From positions 1 to 6,698 of the forward strand of contig JAFZGR010000206.1 in NCBI GenBank assembly GCA_017555325.1: a stretch of 6,698 nt of DNA, given 5' to 3'. The DNA is from Alphaproteobacteria bacterium (lineage in GTDB: Bacteria; Pseudomonadota; Alphaproteobacteria; CAAHEQ01; UBA3637). Shown in pieces: positions 1 to 5,822 of this stretch. The notes under the pieces are model-generated. The model did not search any database. It was given only the letters and a program-made list of their open reading frames with translations, and had not been told where the DNA came from. How positions within the stretch are numbered: the first letter of the stretch is position 1; each line of letters opens with the position of its first letter. Made by a program: the position numbers and the translations under genes.

Positions 1-276
1 ATGGAATATGTATTGCTAAAAGATATAAACGATCAACCGAAACATGCAGAAGAATTAATGAAATTGGTTGACGGTTTGGAAGTTAAATTTAATTTGATTC
101 CTTTCCATTCATGGGATGGCGCACCATTTGAACCGTCAAGCAATAATACAATGCATCGTTTTGCAAAAATCTTGGAAAGTAATTATTTTGCTGCTCCTGT
201 TCGACGGTCTCGAGGCGAAGATATTATGGCTGCTTGCGGGCAGTTAAAATCTGCTAAAGGTAAAAAAGATTCATAA
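1..276 (+). CDS. rlmN: RlmN, dual-specificity 23S rRNA/tRNA adenine-C2 methyltransferase, C-terminal fragment (5' end outside window)
   Basis: This is the last 91 residues of a radical-SAM enzyme that methylates C2 of an adenine in 23S rRNA (A2503 in E. coli) and in some tRNAs. Visible family features are the opening EYVLLKDIND segment, NLIPFHSWDGAPFEPSSN, and the C-terminal RGEDIMAACGQL. The cysteine of AACGQL (residue 79 here, codon 235-237) matches the methyl-carrying cysteine known in this family. The CxxxCxxC radical-SAM cluster lies upstream and is not in the window. The ATG at position 1 is almost certainly an internal codon, because the family is about 350-410 residues long and this stretch aligns to its last quarter. 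The stop is TAA at 274-276. The next gene starts 15 nt downstream, so the two are probably co-transcribed. Confidence 0.93.
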   Translation: MEYVLLKDINDQPKHAEELMKLVDGLEVKFNLIPFHSWDGAPFEPSSNNTMHRFAKILESNYFAAPVRRSRGEDIMAACGQLKSAKGKKDS

Positions 277-280
277 AAAA

Positions 281-285
281 AGGAG
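281..285 (+). promoter_or_regulatory. Ribosome binding site of the nitroreductase gene
   Basis: AGGAG lies 6 nt upstream of the ATG at 292, in the 15-nt gap after the rlmN stop. It fixes the start codon and suggests translation from a shared rlmN transcript. Confidence 0.8.
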
Positions 286-291
286 AAACAG

Positions 292-798
292 ATGAATACA
301 ACAGAAGCAATTTTAACCAGACGATCCGTTCGGCATTATGAAGCGGGATTTAAAATGCCGGAATCTGATTTAACAACAATTTTACGTGCTGGCATGTATG
401 CACCGAGTGCAATGAATAAACAGCCATGGGAGTTTTTGGTTGTGACAGATTCTGTTTTGTTGACAATGGTTCGTGATAATCATCCGTATGCAGCATTTTT
501 AACCGATGCCGGAATGGGTATTTTTGTTTGTGTTGATTTGTCAAAGGAATATAATGGTATGGGAATAATGGATGTTTCAATGGCTTCGCAAAATATTATG
601 TTGCAAGCACATGATTTGGGTTATGGTACATGCTATTGTGGTATATATCCTGACAGATGTGAAGAATTTAATGATTTATTGAAATTACCTGAGCATATTC
701 AACCGATTGGTTTGATCGCATTGGGAAAACCTTCGAAAGAAGTAAAACAACCGGAAGAACGATATAATTCCGAATTGGTTCATTTTAATCAATGGTAA
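292..798 (+). CDS. Nitroreductase family FMN-dependent oxidoreductase
   Basis: A compact 168-residue flavoprotein of the nitroreductase superfamily. Members are usually cytoplasmic homodimers that use NAD(P)H to reduce nitro compounds, quinones or flavins. The N-terminal RRSVRHY (residues 10-16) supplies the arginine and serine that contact the FMN phosphate. APSAMNKQPWEF (37-48) is the classic second FMN-binding loop. The stretch DVSMASQNIMLQAHDLGYG (94-112) is the conserved dimer-interface helix leading into the glycine-rich strand, and ALGKP (143-147) is the usual C-terminal signature. The length is at the short end for the family, as in the minimal one-domain type, and nothing appears truncated. 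The physiological substrate cannot be told from sequence. The gene follows rlmN by 15 nt and is followed by a hairpin at 827-852. Confidence 0.92.
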   Translation: MNTTEAILTRRSVRHYEAGFKMPESDLTTILRAGMYAPSAMNKQPWEFLVVTDSVLLTMVRDNHPYAAFLTDAGMGIFVCVDLSKEYNGMGIMDVSMASQNIMLQAHDLGYGTCYCGIYPDRCEEFNDLLKLPEHIQPIGLIALGKPSKEVKQPEERYNSELVHFNQW

Positions 799-826
799 TT
801 TGCTAAATTTATGAAAATCTTTCTAC

Positions 827-852
827 ACGGAGAATTTAAAAAGATTCTCCGT
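827..852 (+). terminator. Hairpin downstream of the nitroreductase gene, possible terminator
   Basis: A perfect 9-bp inverted repeat, ACGGAGAAT (827-835) and ATTCTCCGT (844-852), encloses an 8-nt loop and starts 28 nt after the nitroreductase stop. The position fits a transcription terminator. The stem is only moderately GC-rich, and the bases just after it (TATCATATATAT) are not a clean T-run. A T8 tract occurs only at 876-883. It may therefore be an inefficient terminator or an mRNA 3'-end stabiliser. Confidence 0.45.
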
Positions 853-921
853 TATCATATATATAAATGAGATTGTTTTTTTTGTTTCGTGTCCAGTTTT
901 TTGAATAAACAGAAAAAAGTG

Positions 922-950
922 TTGTTAAATGCATAAATGTATGGTATGCT
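922..950 (+). promoter_or_regulatory. Predicted sigma-70-type promoter of the four-repeat protein gene
   Basis: TTGTTA (922-927) and TATGCT (945-950) are separated by exactly 17 nt. A TG dinucleotide at 942-943 precedes the -10 box by one base, giving an extended -10. Predicted transcription start is around 956-958, leaving a short leader with the AAGGAG at 967-972. This suggests the downstream gene is transcribed independently of rlmN and the nitroreductase. The call rests on sequence match only. Confidence 0.6.
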
Positions 951-966
951 GATTTCTTATTGTGTT

Positions 967-972
967 AAGGAG
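967..972 (+). promoter_or_regulatory. Ribosome binding site of the four-repeat protein gene
   Basis: AAGGAG sits 8 nt before the first ATG (981) and 11 nt before the second, adjacent ATG (984). The spacing favours the first as the start. Confidence 0.75.
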
Positions 973-980
973 TTGGTTAT

Positions 981-1991
981 ATGATGGAAAAAGAAACTGA
1001 ATTGGTTTTAACGGAGTCTTATCCTTGGGAGAATCAATTAAACTGGGAACAACAAGGTCAAGATATTTTATATGTCGGTGGTGTTAGAAATGGACAGGTT
1101 GTTAAACAATTTCAAAAATTTTTAGATGATAATAATATTTTTTATGATACAGTTTGTTGGGAATATAAAAATGGGTGCATTACAGAGGGAGTTGTTTGTC
1201 GACAAGTCAGTGTCGCTAAATTGCAAAGATTGCTCGGTTCGGATATCGCTCGTTCGAAAGAATTGTGGGAGATGCCTAAAAATTGGATAAAGTCAGGTTC
1301 TGGATTCAAATACACACATCTGATATCCGAAAACACCGAAACAGAGAGAAAAATATGTTCGTTTATAGAGAATAATCCGTGTTTAAATATGGTTGTTCGT
1401 GATTATAAAGGTATGAAGTATTATCACCTTACGTGTAAAGCAGAAGATTATGATAAATTATATGCACAGAAAATCAATACCGGATATAGATGGGAAAATG
1501 CTTCTAATTGGCGAACGGATAATGGTTATGTGCGATATGAGGTAAATCCCCAAACAAAATCTCCGGCATTACGGGCGTTTTTAAATGAGCATGAAATTAT
1601 TTATCGTGAGGCTGAATGGTGGGATGATTCCGGTTCTGTTGTGCAAGGGATTGTATTGAGCCGTCCGGAACAATTAAATGAGATATTGGGTAGCAATATT
1701 CCAACAAGACGTCCTTGGGAGTATCCGCAAAATTGGTATTGTAATGAAGAAGGTTTTTTTGTTTATGGAAAAATCAAGGAAATGGATTCATATATGCGTG
1801 AAGATTTTGAGAATTTTTTAGTGGGAAAACCGATTATGAAAAAATGCTCGGTTATTAATGGAGAAGATAAAACGATATATGTATATTGTTGTCCGACAGA
1901 TTTTGTGCGTATTATTAATGGCGGAAATCATAAACCCCTTTTAAAATATCAATTAGATATACCCTATAGTGGGAGAGGCGCTCGAGAATGA
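981..1991 (+). CDS. Uncharacterised protein with four tandem ~75-80-residue repeats (WExxxNW repeats)
   Basis: I do not recognise this 336-residue protein. It has no signal peptide or membrane segment, so it is probably cytoplasmic. Its architecture is clear: four units each begin with a tryptophan motif, PWENQLNW (15-22), LWEMPKNW (95-102), RWENASNW (170-177) and PWEYPQNW (245-252), with spacings of 80, 75 and 75 residues. After each motif comes a predicted strand, a helix containing F[LI] (FQKFL, CSFI, RAFL, ENFL), two or three short strands, and a second helix, suggesting a small alpha/beta domain. Units 1 and 3 share more detail (FL...I.Y, W...G....GIV/GVV, L..[IL]LGS[DN]I) than either shares with 2 or 4, so the protein may be two copies of an A-B pair. 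It ends in TGA (1989-1991) after a short tail. It has its own promoter and ribosome binding site, so it looks like a single-gene unit. Function is unknown. Confidence 0.85.
   Translation: MMEKETELVLTESYPWENQLNWEQQGQDILYVGGVRNGQVVKQFQKFLDDNNIFYDTVCWEYKNGCITEGVVCRQVSVAKLQRLLGSDIARSKELWEMPKNWIKSGSGFKYTHLISENTETERKICSFIENNPCLNMVVRDYKGMKYYHLTCKAEDYDKLYAQKINTGYRWENASNWRTDNGYVRYEVNPQTKSPALRAFLNEHEIIYREAEWWDDSGSVVQGIVLSRPEQLNEILGSNIPTRRPWEYPQNWYCNEEGFFVYGKIKEMDSYMREDFENFLVGKPIMKKCSVINGEDKTIYVYCCPTDFVRIINGGNHKPLLKYQLDIPYSGRGARE
1023..1937 (+). repeat. Four tandem protein-level repeats inside the 336-residue protein
   Basis: Units run approximately 1023-1262, 1263-1487, 1488-1712 and 1713-1937, each opening with a W-E-x3-N-W motif preceded by P, L, R and P respectively. 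The DNA has diverged: short matches such as TGGGA recur at each start but the units are not near-identical, so the duplications are old. Units 1 and 3 resemble each other most, with their motifs 155 residues apart; those of units 2 and 4 are 150 apart. Unit ends are set by the next motif and are approximate. Confidence 0.8.
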
Positions 1992-2031
1992 TTGATTTTT
2001 TGTAAAATTTTTTATAAAAATAAACTTTATC

Positions 2032-2072
2032 TTGATTTTTATCTGAAATTGTTTTATTTTATAGCATATAAT
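2032..2072 (+). promoter_or_regulatory. Probable promoter region of the HAD phosphatase gene
   Basis: Two overlapping sigma-70-like arrangements are visible in this AT-rich gap. One is a perfect TATAAT at 2067-2072 with a poor -35 (TGAAAT, 2044-2049) at 17 nt. The other is TTGATT (2032-2037) with TATTTT (2055-2060), also at 17 nt. Either would give a short leader before the ribosome binding site at 2082-2088. With such high AT content, chance matches are likely. Confidence 0.4.
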
Positions 2073-2081
2073 TCTAATATT

Positions 2082-2088
2082 AAAGGAG
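2082..2088 (+). promoter_or_regulatory. Ribosome binding site of the HAD phosphatase gene
   Basis: AAAGGAG lies 6 nt before the ATG at 2095. It is a strong Shine-Dalgarno match and it decides the start codon. Confidence 0.8.
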
Positions 2089-2094
2089 TGTTTT

Positions 2095-2832
2095 ATGCAA
2101 AAAATAACAAAAGATTCAAAATGTATTATCTTCGATTGGGATGGAACGCTTGTTTCTTGTGAACAATTGGTTCATGCAAGTTATCTTTTGACATTTTTAA
2201 AAATGGGTAATGATAAAGCATTCACTTGGTCCGAAGCAGATACGCATGCTCAAAATGGTAAATCACGTCAGGTAATTTTTAGTGATACCTCAATTTGGGG
2301 TGCAAATACAAAAGAGGCAGAAGAAATTTTTTATCAGGTGTATCCACGGTTGCAACAAAATGATTCGGTTTTATTTCAATTATATCAAGATGTGACCGGA
2401 AAACAACTGCAACCGTTAATGGTCTTTGAAGGGGCAAAAGAATTTTTGCATTATTTAAAAGTACAAAAACCGAATCGTCCGATTGTTTTATTAGGGGCAA
2501 AAAATGAAGACTTATTAAGAAAAGAAGTTGTCGAATCCGGTTTAATGCCTTATTTTAATCGTATTGTCGGTAATACGGTTAATGCTGATTCTAATAAACC
2601 TTCACCAAAAGCATTTGATAGAGCGGTTGCCGGTTATAATTTTACAGATAAAGCAGATGTTTGTTATATTGGTGACAATCTGCAAAAAGATACGGCATTT
2701 GCAAAAAGCTGGGGGGCTGCTTGTTTTATTTTGACCCCGGAAAAATTAAAAGAAGTTGTTCAATATTTACCAAAACCGATTACACATGCAAAGGGTTATA
2801 TCAATTTGGATTCTTCTCGTGTAAATGCTTAA
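2095..2832 (+). CDS. HAD-superfamily hydrolase, phosphoglycolate-phosphatase-like, with altered motif II
   Basis: A 245-residue haloacid-dehalogenase-fold protein, probably a cytoplasmic phosphatase of small phosphorylated metabolites. Motif I is FDWDGTLV (13-20), with D14 as the likely nucleophile and D16 as the acid/base. A helical cap insertion follows at about residues 21-105. Motif III is supplied by K168 in NKPSPKAF, and motif IV is YIGDNLQKD (191-199), with D194 and D199 as likely Mg2+ ligands. Motif II should end its strand in Ser or Thr. Here PIVLLGAKNEDLLRKEV has glycine (G134) at the place where related proteins read VSNK...DLLR. That residue normally holds the substrate phosphate, so activity may be changed. 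The C-terminal ~30 residues after the core are not recognised. The gene converges on mutY with 15 nt between the stops. The exact substrate is unknown. Confidence 0.85.
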   Translation: MQKITKDSKCIIFDWDGTLVSCEQLVHASYLLTFLKMGNDKAFTWSEADTHAQNGKSRQVIFSDTSIWGANTKEAEEIFYQVYPRLQQNDSVLFQLYQDVTGKQLQPLMVFEGAKEFLHYLKVQKPNRPIVLLGAKNEDLLRKEVVESGLMPYFNRIVGNTVNADSNKPSPKAFDRAVAGYNFTDKADVCYIGDNLQKDTAFAKSWGAACFILTPEKLKEVVQYLPKPITHAKGYINLDSSRVNA

Positions 2833-2847
2833 CAAGCTAACATATTT

Positions 2848-3918
2848 TTAAAATAATTGAGGTTCTTTTTCGTGCAGATGCTTCATCACTTTTTTCATTA
2901 ATGTGGAAAAAGGGTAGTTTTTGAATGCATTTTCCGCTACAAACAGTCCGTTTTTGAGTGGACAATCTGCTTCTTTAGTTGTTATTCGTGCCAATTTAAG
3001 CGTTAATTGAAAGTGCGTGAATGTATGAGAAACAGCTGTTGAATCGGTTTTCCAATTTGGGTGGGTAAATAAGGGAAAGTGTTGTTCATCCTCTTGCCAT
3101 GGAAATTCGTATAATCCTGATAACAAGCCTTTTCCCTGTCGCTTTTCTATATAAAAATCACCATGTTCATTTTGAATAAGATAAACAAATCCTTGTTTTA
3201 TTTTTTTTATTGGTTTTTCAATTACTGGAATTGTTTCGGTTAAGTGATTTTGATACGCAATACATTTTTCTTTCCAAGGACAAATTTGGCATTGAGGGGT
3301 GTTGGGTGTGCAAATGGTTGCTCCTAAATCCATAATAGCCGAAGCATAATCTGCCCCATTGTTCGGAGGTGTTATTTGTATTGCTAAATTATAAATTTCT
3401 TCTTTTTTAACGGCATGTGTCAATCCGCATAAACGGGCAATGACACGAATGACATTGCCGTCCACAACCGTTTCGGGTTGATTAAAAGCAAAGGCACAAA
3501 TACTGGATGCGCTGTAAGGACCAATCCCCGGTAATTTAAGTAGCAATTCTCTTTTATCAGGAATTTTCCCATTGTATTTTTGCATTAAAAGAATAGCACA
3601 TTCATGGATTTTTTTTGCACGGGTATAATACCCTAATCCCTGCCAATACAATAAGACTTCTTGTAAATCCGCTTGTGCAAGACTTTCAATTGTCGGAAAA
3701 TGAAGCATCCATCTCTGAAAATAATCTATAACGGTTTTAACGGTTGTTTGCTGTAACATAATTTCGGATATCCATACAGCATAAGGATTAGGATGCGCTT
3801 TACCTTTAACCCGCCAAGGCATGTCCCGCCCATTTTGATAAAACCAATTTAACAATTGTTCCGCTAAAACAGTTGGATTTTCCGGAAGCGTTTGAGTATC
3901 GGAACTTTTTTGCACCAA
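2848..3918 (-). CDS. mutY: A/G-specific adenine DNA glycosylase MutY
   Basis: A base-excision-repair enzyme that removes adenine mispaired with 8-oxoguanine. The full family layout is present in 356 residues. The catalytic glutamate is E52 in SEIMLQQT. The helix-hairpin-helix is LPGIGPYSA (129-137), and the catalytic aspartate is D153 in VVDGNVIRV. The [4Fe-4S] cluster cysteines are C203, C210, C213 and C219 (C-x6-C-x2-C-x5-C). The C-terminal MutT-like 8-oxoG recognition domain includes LLSGLYEFPW (265-274) and SHTFTHFQL (297-305). The length matches E. coli MutY (350). The start is not ATG: the first codon in this call is TTG (3916-3918), and the adjacent GTG (3913-3915) is equally possible and better spaced from the AGAGG at 3924-3928. 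The gene is last in an operon, 11-14 nt after the Clp-like ATPase gene. That neighbour has no known link to DNA repair, so the grouping may simply be transcriptional. Confidence 0.96.
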   Translation of the reverse strand: MVQKSSDTQTLPENPTVLAEQLLNWFYQNGRDMPWRVKGKAHPNPYAVWISEIMLQQTTVKTVIDYFQRWMLHFPTIESLAQADLQEVLLYWQGLGYYTRAKKIHECAILLMQKYNGKIPDKRELLLKLPGIGPYSASSICAFAFNQPETVVDGNVIRVIARLCGLTHAVKKEEIYNLAIQITPPNNGADYASAIMDLGATICTPNTPQCQICPWKEKCIAYQNHLTETIPVIEKPIKKIKQGFVYLIQNEHGDFYIEKRQGKGLLSGLYEFPWQEDEQHFPLFTHPNWKTDSTAVSHTFTHFQLTLKLARITTKEADCPLKNGLFVAENAFKNYPFSTLMKKVMKHLHEKEPQLF

Positions 3919-3923
3919 TGAAA

Positions 3924-3928
3924 CCTCT
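3924..3928 (-). promoter_or_regulatory. Ribosome binding site of mutY, bearing on its non-ATG start
   Basis: On the minus strand AGAGG lies 5 nt before the TTG at 3918 and 8 nt before the GTG at 3915. It overlaps the gap after the ATPase stop at 3930. The spacing slightly favours GTG, which would make the protein 355 residues. Confidence 0.55.
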
Positions 3929-3929
3929 T

Positions 3930-5807
3930 TTATTTTTCCGATTTATCCTCAGAACGATTCTTTTCTCGTTTGGGTTTTGATTTGCTATTTACATCCTGTT
4001 GAAGTTGTTCTGATGCGGTTTTAGGTGTTTCTTCCTGTTTTTTTTCATCAGCGGACGGAATTGCACTTTTGGTAAAAATTTGTAATTTTCGTCCGGATTT
4101 ATCAACATTTAAAAATACTTCCTGTCCCTGTCGAATCTTATTTTGCATAATCAGAAATGACAAGGGATTTTCCACTTGATTCTGAATAAGGCGTTTTAAG
4201 GCGCGAACACCGAATTTTGATGTAAAAACTTCATCAACAAACCAATCTTTTGCCGTATCAGCAACAATAATATGATAGCCGGCAATTTGAGCCCGTTTTA
4301 ACAATTTATTTAAATGGATATCCACAATTTTGCGTAAATCTTCTTCATTTAATTGGTGGAAGGAAACAATATCATCTAAACGGTTTAAAAATTCCGGACG
4401 GAAATATTCTCCTAGCTTTTCCACCCGTTGATAACTAGGTAAATTAGCACCGACATTAGAGGTTAAAATAATGATTGTATTTCTAAAATCAACTGTTACA
4501 CCTTTACTGTCGGTTAAACGCCCTTCGTCTAATAACTGCAACATTAGATTTAAAATATCCAAATGAGCTTTTTCGATTTCATCAAACAACACAACCTGAA
4601 ATGGTTTTAAACGAACGGATTCGGTTAATAATCCACCAGCTTCATATCCCGGCATACCAGGGGCAGGGCCAATCATACGGGCAACAGAAGTTCGTTCCAT
4701 ATATTCAGACATATCTAATCGCAAGAGTGCTGTTTCGTCATTAAACATAAATTCAGCCAATGATTTTGCCAATTCGGTTTTACCGACACCGGTTGTACCG
4801 ATAAATAGGAATGAACCAATTGGACGATTTGGATCTTGTAATCCGGAACGAGCACGTCTTAATGCATTTGCAACAACACCAACGGCATTGTCCTGTCCAA
4901 TAACTCTTTTCTTTAGATGAACCTCGGCATTTGCTAAGCGATTTTTGTCTTCGGCATCAACTTTTTCAACAGGAATTCCTGTCCAGTCTGCAATGGTTTT
5001 AAAGCAATAATCCGGCGTAACAATTAAACTTTGAGCCTGTGGTAATCCCTTTTCTTTATCCATTATCAATTGACTGCTTGCATCATCCAACAAATCTAAT
5101 GCTTTTGACGGAAATGCTCGCTGTTTAACGTATCGATGCGTTAATTGACAAGCTGCGCGAACGGTTTCTTCGGGAATTGTCACATCATAGTGCCGTTCAA
5201 AAGATCGTTTTTGCGTACGAGTAATGGCAATGCTTTCATCTAATGTCGGTTCTTCTAATAATAATGGTTGAATATGGGACATCACAGCGTTGTCTTTTTC
5301 TACATATGAAACGTAAGAAATAGTATTTGCTTCAATGATACAACTGATACGGTCGGATGATAAACACAATTTTAAAAATTTTGCTGCTTCTTTGTTTTCC
5401 GGATTTGTATCTGTATTAACAAGCAAGCTGATATCTTTAATGTATAAAATTTTTTGTTTTTGACTATCAACGATGACTTGGATAAGCTTTTTCAGTAATT
5501 CACTATATTCGCTTTCCGTTTTGGTATCCAACATAACACGAGGAATATCAATACCGATAACTTCTTTTTCTTGTAAATAAAACGGAGCTCCGCTACTGCC
5601 CATAAATTTAATTAATCCTTCAATGAGTGCGGTTTTACCGATTCCATTCATGCCGACAATAATTGGATTGCTTTTTGTGCTACGCATTAATATATGGATA
5701 AGCCGTTCCAATTCTTCTTGGCGACCAACCATATTAACTAAATGACCGTCTTTTGCTGCCAATGTATAATTAATTAAATATCTGCCAACATTAATATCTT
5801 CTAACAT
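3930..5807 (-). CDS. ClpA/ClpB-like double AAA+ ATPase lacking N-domain, M-domain and ClpP loop, with a degenerate first ATPase module
   Basis: A 625-residue Hsp100/Clp-family protein; E. coli ClpA is 758 and ClpB 857. It begins almost directly at the first AAA+ module (VGRQEELERL, 27-36), so the substrate-binding N-domain is missing. Module 1 has Walker A GMNGIGKT (52-59), but the Walker B strand reads ILYIKD (120-125) instead of ending in DE. The arginine-finger site reads VMSHIQP (175-181) where ClpB has LERRFQP. No coiled-coil M-domain follows; the linker DWTGIPVEKV (274-283) comes directly. Module 2 is complete: Walker A GTTGVGKT (337-344), Walker B VVLFDE (405-410), sensor-1 TSN (449-451), arginine finger in FRPEFLNR (469-476) and sensor-2 GVRALKR (533-539). 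Pore-loop tyrosines are lost in both modules (KTES at 96-99 for KYRG; GMPG at 384-387 for GYVG). No IGL/IGF ClpP-binding loop is seen. The last ~45 residues are a charged, probably disordered tail. The ATG at 5807 has GAGGT 5 nt upstream. The gene starts 15 nt after the unknown gene upstream. The name clpA or clpB would overstate its function. Confidence 0.88.
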   Translation of the reverse strand: MLEDINVGRYLINYTLAAKDGHLVNMVGRQEELERLIHILMRSTKSNPIIVGMNGIGKTALIEGLIKFMGSSGAPFYLQEKEVIGIDIPRVMLDTKTESEYSELLKKLIQVIVDSQKQKILYIKDISLLVNTDTNPENKEAAKFLKLCLSSDRISCIIEANTISYVSYVEKDNAVMSHIQPLLLEEPTLDESIAITRTQKRSFERHYDVTIPEETVRAACQLTHRYVKQRAFPSKALDLLDDASSQLIMDKEKGLPQAQSLIVTPDYCFKTIADWTGIPVEKVDAEDKNRLANAEVHLKKRVIGQDNAVGVVANALRRARSGLQDPNRPIGSFLFIGTTGVGKTELAKSLAEFMFNDETALLRLDMSEYMERTSVARMIGPAPGMPGYEAGGLLTESVRLKPFQVVLFDEIEKAHLDILNLMLQLLDEGRLTDSKGVTVDFRNTIIILTSNVGANLPSYQRVEKLGEYFRPEFLNRLDDIVSFHQLNEEDLRKIVDIHLNKLLKRAQIAGYHIIVADTAKDWFVDEVFTSKFGVRALKRLIQNQVENPLSFLIMQNKIRQGQEVFLNVDKSGRKLQIFTKSAIPSADEKKQEETPKTASEQLQQDVNSKSKPKREKNRSEDKSEK

Positions 5808-5812
5808 TTTTT

Positions 5813-5817
5813 ACCTC
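5813..5817 (-). promoter_or_regulatory. Ribosome binding site of the Clp-like ATPase gene
   Basis: On the minus strand GAGGT lies 5 nt before the ATG at 5807, within the 15-nt gap after the upstream stop. It supports this start, and so the absence of an N-domain in the encoded protein. Confidence 0.7.
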
Positions 5818-5822
5818 ATTAT

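Noticed and set aside
1..276. A free-standing 91-residue protein starting at the ATG at position 1
   Set aside because: The sequence matches the C-terminal part of RlmN without a break, and position 1 is simply where the window begins.
811..870. A 19-codon open frame (ATG at 811, TGA at 868) covering the hairpin after the nitroreductase gene
   Set aside because: There is no ribosome binding site upstream, it is very short, and its middle is just the two hairpin arms read as codons. Chance is the simplest explanation.
1996..2020. AT-rich imperfect inverted repeat (TTTTTGTAAAA / TTTTTATAAAAA) after the four-repeat gene, considered as a terminator
   Set aside because: The pairing is almost all A-T and imperfect. 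In such AT-rich DNA it is expected by chance and would not form a stable terminator stem.
1989..2094. Possible readthrough or recoding of the TGA that ends the four-repeat protein, since the frame stays open into the next gene
   Set aside because: The visible tryptophans are encoded by TGG, the four-repeat pattern is already complete before this stop, and the HAD gene has its own strong ribosome binding site and start.
350..2500. Minus-strand open frames at 350-580, 1142-1336 and 2279-2500
   Set aside because: Each lies wholly inside a well-supported + strand gene, has no recognisable protein features, and looks like a shadow of the gene on the other strand.
3930..5807. The Clp-like ATPase as the ClpV (TssH) ATPase of a type VI secretion system
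   Set aside because: ClpV proteins are longer and carry an N-domain and a middle domain, both absent here. No other type VI genes are visible in the window.
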